A stretch of DNA of 64,000 bases from JBGTLA01 sp041744375. GTDB taxonomy: Bacteria; Actinomycetota; Acidimicrobiia; Spongiisociales; ZC4RG35. Under the pieces are notes generated by a model. The model saw only the letters and a program-made list of their open reading frames with translations. It did not search any database and was not told where the DNA came from. Every line of letters begins with the position of its first letter. The first letter of the stretch is position 1. Below, one piece after another: positions 38,191 to 46,315 of the stretch. The stretch spans positions 62,001 through 126,000 of the forward strand of contig JBGTLA010000095.1 in NCBI GenBank assembly GCA_041744375.1, given 5' to 3'. The position numbers and the translations under genes are program-made.

Positions 38191-39873
38191 ATGAGCACCA
38201 TGTCCACGTCGACCGAGCGGCCCATCATCGTGGTCGTGGACGACAACCTCGACGTGGTGGAGGCGGTCGCCCGCGACATGCGCACGGAGTACGGCGACCG
38301 GTATCGGATCGTCACAGCCCCCGGTGGCCGTGAGGCCCTCGACATGGCCAATCAGCTCCTCCAGCGGGGAGAGGAGGTGGCGATGTTCCTCGTCGACCAG
38401 CGGATGCCCGACGTGACCGGCATCGAATTGCTGGCGGCGGTCAAGCCGATCTATCCCGACGCCCGTCGCGTGCTGCTCACAGGATTCGCCGACACGGCGG
38501 TCGCCATCGAAGGCATCAACGAGGTCGGACTCCATCACTACCTCGTCAAGCCCTGGCACCCACCCGAAGAGAAGCTGTACCCGGCGGTCACCGACCTGCT
38601 GGACGACTGGCGGGCTACCCGGCCCCCACCGCGGGAAGGGCTGCGTGTCCTCGGCCACCGTTGGTCGCGTCAGACTTCGGAGCTCAAGGAGTTCCTCACC
38701 CTCAACCAGTTGCCCTACTTGTTCTTGGACCTCGATCGCGACAGCGAGGCGGTCGCCCTCCTGTCGAGCCTCGACGAAGAACCACCCCTGCCGGCCGTAT
38801 TCTTCCCCGATGGGACGTGGATGGGGCGGCCCACCCCGCGCCAGTTGGCGGAGCGAGTCGAACGCAAAGTGGCCATTCGGGGTGCCGCCGTTCACGACCT
38901 GGCCATCATCGGAGCCGGTCCCGCCGGACTTGCGGCTGCTGTCTATGGCGCATCCGAGGGCCTCGACACGGTGGTGGTCGAGAGGTGGGCACCGGGTGGC
39001 CAAGCCGGCACCACCAGTCTCATCAAGAACTACCTGGGTTTCCCCCATGGCGTCAGTGGAGCCGATCTCGCCCGTCGGGCCGGTGACCAGGCCGAGCAAT
39101 TCGGCGCCCAGATCCTCACCACCGCCGAGGCGGCCGGCATACGGGTGGAAGAGCCTGTTCGCATTATCACCCTGGCGGACGGCAATGAGCTGGCGGCTCG
39201 TGCCCTGCTCATCACTTCCGGTATGACCGTCAAGACCATCGACGCCCCCGGACTTCAGCGTTTGGAGGGAAAGGGTGTGTTCTACGGTGCCACCGTCACC
39301 GATGCCAAGGACTACGCCGATGGGTATGTCGCGGTCGTCGGCGGGGCCAATTCGGCCGGCCAAGCCGCCATTAAGCTGGCAGGTCACGCCGCTTCGGTGA
39401 CCCTCATCGTCCGGGCGGATGATCTGGGGGCGAAGATGTCGCGGTACCTCGTCGACCAGATCGAAGCCACCCCCAACATCGAGGTTCTCACCGGATGTGA
39501 GATAGTCGACGTGGAAGGTGAAGAACACCTGACACACGTCAATGTGAGGCGTCGAGACACGGACGAGGTGAGCCGGTTCGAGGTGTCGGGGATATTCGTG
39601 CTGATCGGAGCGGTGCCCCACAGCGAGTTCCTGCGGGGAGTGGTGGCTCTCACCCCTGAGGGGTTCGTCCTCACCGGCCCAGATCTCATGCCCGACGGTA
39701 AGCTCCCGGAGGGCTGGTCCCTGCGCCGGCACCCGTACTTCCTCGAAACGAGCGTTCCGGGGGTCTTCGCCGCCGGTGACGTGCGACACGGCTCGGTGCG
39801 GCGGGTGGCGGCAGCCGTAGGGGCGGGGTCGGCTGCGCTGACGTTCATCCACGAGTACCTCTCCACCACGTGA
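38191..39873 (+). CDS. Receiver–glutaredoxin-like–thioredoxin-reductase-like fusion
   Basis: A protein of 560 residues in three parts. Residues 10–125 form a response-regulator receiver: VVVDD acidic pair, phosphoacceptor Asp in FLVDQRMPD, conserved Lys in LVKPW. Residues 145–225 resemble a thioredoxin/glutaredoxin fold whose usual CxxC position reads WSRQT. Residues 235–555 are a FAD/NAD(P) pyridine-nucleotide oxidoreductase (IIGAGPAGLAAAVYGASEGL, VVGGANSAGQAA, GVFAAGDVR), but where thioredoxin reductases have C-A-T-C the sequence reads FYGATVTDA, so no redox disulfide is present. It probably acts as a phosphorylation-controlled flavoprotein. The ATG at 38191 is preferred to a TTG at 38185. 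A histidine kinase gene follows, overlapping by GTGA. Confidence 0.88.
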   Translation: MSTMSTSTERPIIVVVDDNLDVVEAVARDMRTEYGDRYRIVTAPGGREALDMANQLLQRGEEVAMFLVDQRMPDVTGIELLAAVKPIYPDARRVLLTGFADTAVAIEGINEVGLHHYLVKPWHPPEEKLYPAVTDLLDDWRATRPPPREGLRVLGHRWSRQTSELKEFLTLNQLPYLFLDLDRDSEAVALLSSLDEEPPLPAVFFPDGTWMGRPTPRQLAERVERKVAIRGAAVHDLAIIGAGPAGLAAAVYGASEGLDTVVVERWAPGGQAGTTSLIKNYLGFPHGVSGADLARRAGDQAEQFGAQILTTAEAAGIRVEEPVRIITLADGNELAARALLITSGMTVKTIDAPGLQRLEGKGVFYGATVTDAKDYADGYVAVVGGANSAGQAAIKLAGHAASVTLIVRADDLGAKMSRYLVDQIEATPNIEVLTGCEIVDVEGEEHLTHVNVRRRDTDEVSRFEVSGIFVLIGAVPHSEFLRGVVALTPEGFVLTGPDLMPDGKLPEGWSLRRHPYFLETSVPGVFAAGDVRHGSVRRVAAAVGAGSAALTFIHEYLSTT

Positions 39874-41261
39874 GCGAGCCCGTCAGGTGGCTGCGGTCGA
39901 CGCCTGCCTTCTCCGCCCTGGACGACGAAGCCCTAGAGGCCATCGCCGCACGCGGGGAGGTGGTCGAGTACGACTCCGGCCAGAAGCTGTTCAGTGAGGG
40001 AGATCCAGGCGACCGGGCCTACCTCATCTTGGAGGGAAAACTCGAGGTGACGACTGGGGGGCACGCCCACCCTGTTGTCCTAGCCGTGTGCGGCCCCGGA
40101 GAGCTGATCGGAGAGTCGGCGCTGATACGGGATGTTCCCCGCAACGCCACCGTCGCCGCTCGAACGTCTGTCCGGCTGCTGGCCCTCGGCCCCAACGAAT
40201 TGCGTGCCGCCCTGGCGACCTCCACCGGGGCCGACGTGGTCTATCAGACCCTGTTCAATCGCCTCGAGAGACGACGAGACCGTATCCGCACGTCGGAGCG
40301 AATGGTGCAGCTGGGGACGCTGGCCGCCGGCGTCGCCCATGAGCTCAACAATCCTTCGGCCGCCATCGCACGCAGCGCCAGACTTCTCGCCGACTACCTA
40401 AAGGATCTGGCGGTCGCCGGTGTTGCTCTGGACACCTCGGCGCTCGACCCGGCGGTGAAGACACTCTTGACGGAGCTGGCATCCCAGCCAGGAACGAGGA
40501 CGACGTCGATGGAAAGTCCTCTGCAGAGGGCCGACCAGGAGGCGGCTCTGGAACAGCGACTCACCGGCCTGGGATTGAGCGAGCCATGGCGCCTCGCCTC
40601 GGCCCTGACGACGGCCGGTGTCGACGCGGCCACCCTCGAAAAGCTCATCTCGGGGCTTTCGGCCGAGATGATGAAACCCGGACTCGACCTCGTGGTGGCG
40701 GCAACCTCAGCGCAGCGGCTGGCGTCCGAGATCGGTTGGGCCGCCGACCACATCGCCGGCATCGTCTCGGATCTCAGCTCGTACAGCCACCTCGGTCAGG
40801 CTCCGGTCCAGTCGGTGGACGTCGCGGCCGGTATTGAGAAAGCCTTGACTTTCGTGTCGCATCGTCTGGAAGGGGTCACCGTCGACAGGCAGTTCGACCC
40901 CCAGGCCGGTTCCATCGTCGGCTCGGGAGGAGCGTTGAATCAGGTCTGGACGAATCTGGTGGCCAACGCGGCGGACGCCGTCGGGGCCGACGGCCGCATC
41001 GTGATCCGTGTCCGGGGGGAGGCAGATGAGGTGGTCGTCGAGGTGGAGGACAACGGCTCCGGTATACCCCCCTCGGACATTCCCAGGGTGTTTGACGCCT
41101 TTTTCACCACCAAACCTCCCGGGAAAGGAGTCGGCCTGGGTTTGTCGATCAGCCAACAGATCGTCGTCGACGAGCACGGCGGGGACTTGACCGTCGACTC
41201 GGAGCCGGGTCGGACGGTCTTCAGGGCCACTCTTCCCCGGCACGGCTCTCTGCCTGTTTGA
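39870..41261 (+). CDS. Cyclic-nucleotide-binding sensor histidine kinase
   Basis: A soluble kinase of 463 residues. Residues 10–125 form a cNMP-binding domain of the CRP/PKA fold (SEGDPGDRAYLILEGKLEV, GELIGESALIRDVPRNATVA with the phosphate-binding Arg). The dimerisation/H-box is AAGVAHELNNPSAAIARSAR (His about 153), and the C-terminal HATPase has NQVWTNLVANAADAV, VEDNGSGIP and GVGLGLSISQQIV. It overlaps the upstream receiver fusion by GTGA and is very likely its cognate kinase. A class III cyclase lies two genes downstream, so cAMP is a plausible input. Confidence 0.9.
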   Translation: MSEPVRWLRSTPAFSALDDEALEAIAARGEVVEYDSGQKLFSEGDPGDRAYLILEGKLEVTTGGHAHPVVLAVCGPGELIGESALIRDVPRNATVAARTSVRLLALGPNELRAALATSTGADVVYQTLFNRLERRRDRIRTSERMVQLGTLAAGVAHELNNPSAAIARSARLLADYLKDLAVAGVALDTSALDPAVKTLLTELASQPGTRTTSMESPLQRADQEAALEQRLTGLGLSEPWRLASALTTAGVDAATLEKLISGLSAEMMKPGLDLVVAATSAQRLASEIGWAADHIAGIVSDLSSYSHLGQAPVQSVDVAAGIEKALTFVSHRLEGVTVDRQFDPQAGSIVGSGGALNQVWTNLVANAADAVGADGRIVIRVRGEADEVVVEVEDNGSGIPPSDIPRVFDAFFTTKPPGKGVGLGLSISQQIVVDEHGGDLTVDSEPGRTVFRATLPRHGSLPV

Positions 41262-41316
41262 CGGCGTAAGCTCGTTTGCAGTGGCAGTACGCTGCTCTCA
41301 GTAGGAAAGCAGGTAG

Positions 41317-41691
41317 ATGGCGCAGCCGATTTTCGAGCGGTACGGCGGGTTCGCAAAGATCAGCCGAGTGGTGTCTGATTTCTATCGACGCGTCCTCGAC
41401 TCGCCCATACTCTCCCCGTTCTTCGACGGTATCGACATGCGCACCCTCATCGACCATCAGACCAAGTTCATGGCGACGATGATGGGCGGGCCGGCCAGCT
41501 TCACCAACGAGCACCTGGCCCGGGTCCATGCCCACCTCTCCATCGGCGAGCATGCCTTTACCGAGATGGTTTCTCTCCTGCGCGAGACACTCGAGGACTT
41601 CGATTTCGATCAAACAGACATCTCCCGTGTCCACGCCGAGATCTTGGCTCGCAAACCGTATGTGGTGACCGAGCACCAAGAGGCTGGCTGA
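41317..41691 (+). CDS. Group 1 truncated hemoglobin
   Basis: A globin of 124 residues of the 2/2 fold: IFERYGGFAKISRVVSDFYR, then FFDGIDMRTLIDHQTKFMAT, GGPASFTNEHLARVHAHLSI with the proximal His in HAHL, and a short C-terminal helix. Group 1 members bind O2 or NO; the distal-site residues Tyr in VSDFYRRVL and Gln in DHQTKF are present. Start follows AGGAAAGCAGG. It sits between the histidine kinase and the cyclase, with only one base before the latter, so it may act as a gas sensor in that circuit. Confidence 0.88.
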   Translation: MAQPIFERYGGFAKISRVVSDFYRRVLDSPILSPFFDGIDMRTLIDHQTKFMATMMGGPASFTNEHLARVHAHLSIGEHAFTEMVSLLRETLEDFDFDQTDISRVHAEILARKPYVVTEHQEAG

Positions 41692-41692
41692 G

Positions 41693-42739
41693 GTGACGGC
41701 CGACGATCACGTCGTCCGCCAGGCCGTCCAGTCGCTGGCGACCGGCGTGGCCGTGGCGGACGTCAAAGGGTGGCGGGTGGAGTTCGAGAACGCCGTCTTC
41801 TTCCAATGGTTCGCCTGCGAGGACGAGAGCCTGACCCTGGATCGCCGCATCCCCGGGTTCAACCCCGAGCGCGCCCGCACCCGCCTGGAGGAGGGCCGGC
41901 CCTATGGGTTCGACACCGAGGTCGAAGTGCGCGGCCGCCCGCTGCCGGTACGGGTGGACGTTCGGCGTCTCGCCGACGAAGGAGACCTGGCCCTGGTCGA
42001 GTGCCGGGACTCCTCCAAAGAGCACGAAATCCAGTACATGCTGGACTCGTACTCCACCCTGGCCGAGCGAAATGCCCGCGACCTCCAAAAGGAGCGGGAC
42101 AGGGTAGAGAAGCTGCTGTTAAACATCATGCCCCGGGCCGTGTTCGAGGAGCTCAAGGACTTCGGCACCGCCACACCGCAGCGGTTCGACGCTGCCACCA
42201 TCCTCATGCTCGATTTCGTCGGCTTCACGGACATGGCCGTGGCCAGCGACCCGAGCGCCATCATCTCTGAGCTGAACGACATCTTCTCTTCCTTCGACCG
42301 CATCGTCGAGACTTTCGGCTGCGAGCGGATCAAGACGATAGGCGATGCCTACATGGCGGTTTCGGGCGTACCCGAGCCCAATCCCGATCATGCCGCCAAC
42401 GTTGCCCGGGCCGCTCTGCGAATTCGGCGTTACCTGGAGCGCCGCAATTCTGCTCACCCCCAGGAATGGCGCGCCCGGATCGGTATCAACACGGGACCCG
42501 TGATCGGGTCGCTCGTTGGGGTTCAGCGCTACGTATACGACCTGTTCGGTCCCGGCGTGAACATGGCTTCGCGCATGGAGACGGCCTCCGAACCGATGCA
42601 AATCACGCTCAACGGTGCCACTGCCGAGCAATTGAAAGACGACTTCGTGCTGAGCGAAGTGGGCGAGATGGAAATCAAGGGTTTCGGTTCGCAACGCCTG
42701 TTCCGGCTCGAGAGCGAAGTGCGCTCCTTCCGGCTCTGA
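41693..42739 (+). CDS. PAS-like–class III adenylate/guanylate cyclase
   Basis: A soluble protein of 348 residues. The N-terminal 110 residues resemble a PAS sensor (ATGVAVADVKGWRVEFENAV). A coiled-coil signalling helix (ERNARDLQKERDRVEKLL) leads into NIMPRAVFEELK and the cyclase domain: metal Asp in LMLDFVGFTD and KTIGDAYMAVSG (second Asp), transition-state residues in VNMASRME. The HNOB-like linker LLLNIMP is typical of bacterial cyclases with signalling helices. The GTG at 41693 is one base after the globin stop. It should produce cAMP (or cGMP), the putative ligand of the kinase two genes upstream. Confidence 0.9.
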   Translation: MTADDHVVRQAVQSLATGVAVADVKGWRVEFENAVFFQWFACEDESLTLDRRIPGFNPERARTRLEEGRPYGFDTEVEVRGRPLPVRVDVRRLADEGDLALVECRDSSKEHEIQYMLDSYSTLAERNARDLQKERDRVEKLLLNIMPRAVFEELKDFGTATPQRFDAATILMLDFVGFTDMAVASDPSAIISELNDIFSSFDRIVETFGCERIKTIGDAYMAVSGVPEPNPDHAANVARAALRIRRYLERRNSAHPQEWRARIGINTGPVIGSLVGVQRYVYDLFGPGVNMASRMETASEPMQITLNGATAEQLKDDFVLSEVGEMEIKGFGSQRLFRLESEVRSFRL

Positions 42740-42760
42740 AGGACACCCCGCCGAGGTGGG

Positions 42761-44050
42761 TCATTCGGTGCGGCGACGGTGGGACGGGCCGAACGTGTCG
42801 GACCACAAGGGAGTGGTGAGCAACCACAGTGCCAGGCCGACGAGAAGAACCGGGGTCGAGCGGACAATGGCCTGATAATCCATCTGTGAGGCCAGGCCAC
42901 CCCCGATCAACGCTCCGACGGGGAGCGTGCCCCACGACAAAGCCCGCGAGGCGGTTATAACCCGTCCCAGCATGGCCGGCGGCGTGTACACCTGACGGAT
43001 GGTGGCGATGGGGACGTTCACCAGGCCCGTTCCGACGAACATGACGAAGCCGAAGATCAAGGCCAACGGCCCGAAACTAGAGAACACCAGGAGAGTCATG
43101 CCCCCACCCATGATGGCGAGCCCCACGATCATCGTCCGTCCCAGGCCGAGGGCACGGATGACGCGATGGGCACCCACTGCCCCGGCGGTGGCACCCAAGC
43201 CAAATGCTGCCAGGATGACACCTATTTGACCCTCTGTGGTCGTGGCGAGGACCACCGTGGCGAGGATCACAAAGGTCGCCTCGATGAAACCGAAGACGAG
43301 GTTGGCGGCGGCGGCGGTGATGGTCGAGTCACGCAGCCGGCGCTCGCCGATGAGAAAGCGCAGTCCGTTGAGGGTCTCTTCGACGAACCCGCCTTCGGGG
43401 CCATCGAAATCCTGACGCGGCACTGCTCCCACGAGGTACATGCACACGGCCGAGATGACGAAGCTGGCGCTGGTGAGGGCGAGACCGGGTCCCAGACCCG
43501 CCAGCATCGCCATCCCGCCGGCGATCACGGGGCCACCAGCGAACATGACCGCCTGGGCCGTGGCTATCCGCCCGTTCGCCAGGGCCAGCTGCGGGGCGGG
43601 CACGAGGGAGGGGAGAACGGCGTAGAGCGAGTTTTCGTAGACCGCCGCGAACGAGCCCACCACGAATGCGCTCACGAAGACCGTGGGCAGGCCCACTTCG
43701 TCCACGTTGAGCGCCAGGTAGAAAAACGCCACGGCCCGGGCCACGTTGGCGACGATCATGGCGCCGCGCAGCCTGACCCGATCCAACAACACACCTCCCA
43801 CCAGACCGAAGATCAGGGTGGGGACCGTCTCGAGGGTGTACGCCAACGAGAAAGGCAAGGTTCTGTCACTACCCACGATCTGGAGCACCAGCAGGGGCAG
43901 GGTCAAGTAGGCGACGTAGTTGCCGAGCAAACCAATGGTGGCGCCGACATACAGGACACGGAACCGTGGTCCGAGGCCGGTCGGTTGGGCCAGGTGGCGG
44001 CCGCGGCCGGGTAGGGCACCACCCCCTCGTGGGCTTATCACGCCAGGCAC
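42761..44050 (-). CDS. MFS transporter (MFS_3/enterobactin-exporter-like)
   Basis: A membrane protein of up to 429 residues with twelve predicted helices. The first is RFRVLYVGATIGLLGNYVAY and the loop after helix 2 reads FGLVGGVLLDRVRLRGAMIV (variant of the MFS G-x3-D-R-x-G-R motif). A central loop with VPRQDFDGPEGGFVEETLNG separates the halves. The layout resembles EntS/MFS_3 exporters. Substrate unknown. It converges on the cyclase gene with 21 bases between. GTG at 44050 is assumed; the first 25 residues are Gly/Arg-rich and a later start is possible. Confidence 0.85.
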   Translation of the reverse strand: MPGVISPRGGGALPGRGRHLAQPTGLGPRFRVLYVGATIGLLGNYVAYLTLPLLVLQIVGSDRTLPFSLAYTLETVPTLIFGLVGGVLLDRVRLRGAMIVANVARAVAFFYLALNVDEVGLPTVFVSAFVVGSFAAVYENSLYAVLPSLVPAPQLALANGRIATAQAVMFAGGPVIAGGMAMLAGLGPGLALTSASFVISAVCMYLVGAVPRQDFDGPEGGFVEETLNGLRFLIGERRLRDSTITAAAANLVFGFIEATFVILATVVLATTTEGQIGVILAAFGLGATAGAVGAHRVIRALGLGRTMIVGLAIMGGGMTLLVFSSFGPLALIFGFVMFVGTGLVNVPIATIRQVYTPPAMLGRVITASRALSWGTLPVGALIGGGLASQMDYQAIVRSTPVLLVGLALWLLTTPLWSDTFGPSHRRRTE

Positions 44051-44077
44051 CCTAATGGGGGTCTAACCGGTGGGGTG

Positions 44078-44101
44078 GTTTGGCCGGGTCGGTGTTGGTA
44101 C
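44078..44101 (+). promoter_or_regulatory. Possible SigB/SigF-like promoter, short spacer
   Basis: GTTT (44078–44081), 14-base spacer, TGGTAC (44096–44101). Position is right for the ATG at 44113, but the −10 has a mismatch and the spacing is at the lower limit. Confidence 0.3.
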
Positions 44102-44112
44102 CCTCGTCACCG

Positions 44113-44424
44113 ATGCCAGAACCGAAGCAGATTCCCGAGCTCGCCACCGAGCTTTTCGACATGTCCAAGGAGTACCTTCGTCAGGAGACGATCGAGCCCG
44201 CCAAGAAGCTGGGTCGATTCGCCGGCATGGGGGTGGGAGGTGCCGCCCTCTTCGCCGTAGGTTGTGTCTTCTTGGTGTTGGCGGTCTATTCGTTGTTTCA
44301 GTTCGTCCTCCCGCCGGCGGGGGACGTGCTGGTGACACCGTGGTACAACGTCTTGGCCCGGGGACTCACTGCAATCGTGGCGGGGGCGGCCGCGGGCATC
44401 ATCGCTTGGAGGATGAGCATCTGA
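44113..44424 (+). CDS. Small membrane protein, phage-holin-like (PF07332-like layout)
   Basis: A protein of 103 residues: a helical N-terminus (IPELATELFDMSKEYLRQET), a GRFAGMGVGGAA segment and two hydrophobic helices, ALFAVGCVFLVLAVYSLFQF and GLTAIVAGAAAGIIAWRMSI. The layout resembles the actinobacterial holin/superfamily membrane proteins that are in fact chromosomal and of unknown role. Its stop overlaps the next start (TGATG). Confidence 0.62.
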   Translation: MPEPKQIPELATELFDMSKEYLRQETIEPAKKLGRFAGMGVGGAALFAVGCVFLVLAVYSLFQFVLPPAGDVLVTPWYNVLARGLTAIVAGAAAGIIAWRMSI

Positions 44425-44615
44425 TGGTTCAACCGAGCGACATCGAAGCAAAGGCACGCGAGCTCGAAGCGGCGATCGACGAGACAAAAGACGCCGCCCA
44501 GAACACGGCCGTGATCGCCGGTGTGGTCGTGGCCGCCATCGTGCTCGTCGCCTTTCTCATAGGACGACGACGAGGCAAGCGGAGCAAGGCCGTAGTGGAG
44601 ATCTACCGGGTCTGA
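44424..44615 (+). CDS. Small single-helix membrane protein
   Basis: A protein of 63 residues: an amphipathic helix (DIEAKARELEAAIDETKDAA), one membrane helix (TAVIAGVVVAAIVLVAFLIG) and a basic tail (RRRGKRSKAVVEIYRV). Co-translated with the preceding membrane protein; a two-component membrane complex is plausible. Function unknown. Confidence 0.65.
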   Translation: MVQPSDIEAKARELEAAIDETKDAAQNTAVIAGVVVAAIVLVAFLIGRRRGKRSKAVVEIYRV

Positions 44616-44881
44616 ACATCCCGCTTCGGGTTCGTTCCGCGGCGGGTGCGGTCGGGTTTGGCGATGTCGAGCTTGGGCTCGCCACGATGGGCATGGCGAA
44701 CCACGATCGTCGAGCCGAGCGGCACGGTCTTGCGGTAGATGAGTTGGCGCTTGGGTCGAGACGACCGCAGTCCTTGCAACAGGATCAGGGCGAGGCCTGT
44801 CACCATCAGACCTTGGTCTCCTTCTCGTATTCCCCGGACCGCTCGGGCCCAACCCATCGCCTTGAGATTCACGAGCTTCAC
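44603..44881 (-). CDS. Small basic membrane-associated protein
   Basis: A protein of about 92 residues, VKLVNLKAMGWARAVRGIRE, one short hydrophobic segment GLMVTGLALILLQGL, then a very basic C-terminus. The GTG at 44881 is chosen because GACAGG lies just upstream and longer extensions look random. Its end overlaps the end of the opposite gene by 13 bases. Not recognised. Confidence 0.5.
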   Translation of the reverse strand: MKLVNLKAMGWARAVRGIREGDQGLMVTGLALILLQGLRSSRPKRQLIYRKTVPLGSTIVVRHAHRGEPKLDIAKPDRTRRGTNPKRDVQTR

Positions 44882-44898
44882 CCTGTCGAGCAGTTCAT

Positions 44899-44916
44899 CT
44901 ACCGTTTGAACGGTAG
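44899..44916. promoter_or_regulatory. 18-bp perfect dyad, possible operator
   Basis: CTACCGTT–TG–AACGGTAG: eight-base arms around two bases, 18 bases upstream of the GTG of the leftward small gene. It has the size of a repressor half-turn site and lies where an operator would block that gene. Confidence 0.35.
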
Positions 44917-45073
44917 CTGGCGACCCGGGATTCCGTAACTGAAGGTATCCGGGAACCGACGGCCGGGCAGCCGCGCAGCGACTCTCGCTAGGGTGTCGCA
45001 GGGATGCTTCCGGCACGGTTCAGGGACACTCGGAGTCGGGGTCGCCGAGTCGGAATCGACCACAGGAATCGCC

Positions 45074-45175
45074 ATGCGTAACAACAAACGTTTCCAACAG
45101 ATCGTCATCTGGGTGGTGGTGGCAGGAATGGTGCTGACACTGGCCGCCGGTGCCCTGTCCGTAATGGGCCTATGA
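45074..45175 (+). CDS. 33-residue single-pass membrane peptide
   Basis: MRNNKRFQQIVIWVVVAGMV then LTLAAGALSVMGL: a short basic start and one membrane helix. AGGA lies 6 bases before the ATG. The stop overlaps the start of the TtuB-like gene (ATGA), so it is co-translated with the thiolation pair. No function known. Confidence 0.6.
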   Translation: MRNNKRFQQIVIWVVVAGMVLTLAAGALSVMGL

Positions 45176-45366
45176 GAGTGGTACTCCGCCAGCCCCGCCG
45201 CGAGGTCGAGCTGGAGGGGGTGCAACGGGTGGCCGACCTCTTCAGCCGCCTGGACCTTGTGGCGGAGTCGTATCTCGCCATTCGCGGCGGCGAGTTGCTG
45301 ACGAGCGACATGGCGGTGGACGACGACGACGTGGTCGAACTGCGACCGGTCATCTCGGGAGGATGA
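45172..45366 (+). CDS. ttuB: TtuB/MoaD/ThiS-like beta-grasp sulfur carrier
   Basis: A protein of 64 residues with the beta-grasp outline: VVLRQPRREVELEGVQRVAD, LFSRLDLVAESYLAIRGGEL, DMAVDDDDVVELRPVISGG. The C-terminal Gly–Gly is the site that becomes a thiocarboxylate. Direct adjacency to a TtuA homologue identifies it as the carrier for tRNA 2-thiolation rather than MoaD or ThiS. The activating E1-like enzyme (TtuC/MoeB type) is not in this window. Confidence 0.85.
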   Translation: MRVVLRQPRREVELEGVQRVADLFSRLDLVAESYLAIRGGELLTSDMAVDDDDVVELRPVISGG

Positions 45367-45394
45367 GCGTGCTCGATCACCTCCGTTCCCGGCC

Positions 45395-46315
45395 ATGAAG
45401 TGCAATGTGTGTCGTGGGCGGGCCGTGATCCAGGTGCGTCGCCACAACGCCAACTTCTGCGCTTCCCACCTGGTCGAGCACGTCCACCGGCAGGTGGACA
45501 AGACCGTGCGTCACTATCGGATGTTCGGCAGCGAGGACCGGCTGCTGTTGGGAGTGTCGGGAGGCAAGGACAGCCTCGCCCTGTGGGCGATCTTGACAGA
45601 GCTGGGCTATCGGGTGGACGGGGCGTACCTGCACCTCGGCATCGGGGACTACTCCGCGGAAAGCCTCGTGCTCAGCCGGCGGTTTGCCTCTGAGCGGGGC
45701 CTGGCGCTCGGGGTGATCGACCTTCCGGACGACGTCGGGTTCTCGGTGCCCCAGGCCGCCGCCGTGAGCGCGCGCACCCCTTGTTCGGCGTGTGGCTTGA
45801 CGAAACGCTACCTCCTCAACCAGGTTGCGTCCGAGCGCGGCTACGACGTGCTCGTGATGGGCCACAACCTCGACGACGAGGCTGCCACGTTGTTCGGCAA
45901 CGTCATGCAATGGAACGGCGAGTATCTGGCGCGACAGTCCCCCGTGCTCCGAGCCGACGAAGGGGGTCTGGTCCGCAAGGTGAAGCCGCTCATCCGCGTG
46001 GCCGAGAGGGAGACCGCCGCCTACGCGGTGGTGCGTGGGATCGAGTACGAGGTGGATGAGTGTCCAATGGCGTCCGGGAACACCATCAATCGATACAAGG
46101 AATGGCTCAACCGCCTCGAGGAGGAGTCGCCCGGGTCGAAAGCCAACTTTCTCTTCGGGTTCCTCGAACGCGGCCAGGCAGCCTTCGCCCATCATCGAGA
46201 AGGGCTCGAGCTGACCGCCTGTTCTGGGTGCGGCCAGCCCACCACCGGAGAAACCTGCGCCTTTTGCCGCCTGCGAAACCAGACACTCGTTCGCATCGGC
46301 GCGGGCGGACCATGA
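45395..46315 (+). CDS. ttuA: TtuA/Ncs6-type tRNA 2-thiouridine synthetase
   Basis: A protein of 306 residues. Zinc-finger cysteines flank both ends (CNVCRG…CASH at the start, CSGCGQPTTGETCAFC near the end). The PP-loop ATPase motif is LLGVSGGKDSLAL. CSACGLTKRY plus the Cys in DECPMA supply the three cysteines that hold a [4Fe-4S] cluster in the TtcA/TtuA family. It adenylates uridine (U54 in Thermus TtuA; U34 in Ncs6) and inserts sulfur delivered by TtuB. Which tRNA position is modified here is not shown. Confidence 0.9.
   Translation: MKCNVCRGRAVIQVRRHNANFCASHLVEHVHRQVDKTVRHYRMFGSEDRLLLGVSGGKDSLALWAILTELGYRVDGAYLHLGIGDYSAESLVLSRRFASERGLALGVIDLPDDVGFSVPQAAAVSARTPCSACGLTKRYLLNQVASERGYDVLVMGHNLDDEAATLFGNVMQWNGEYLARQSPVLRADEGGLVRKVKPLIRVAERETAAYAVVRGIEYEVDECPMASGNTINRYKEWLNRLEEESPGSKANFLFGFLERGQAAFAHHREGLELTACSGCGQPTTGETCAFCRLRNQTLVRIGAGGP

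Noticed and set aside
38188..39852. A 554-codon open frame on the minus strand opposite the receiver–flavoprotein gene
   Set aside because: It is the antisense shadow of a high-GC gene; the plus-strand product has clear domain motifs and the minus-strand product has none.
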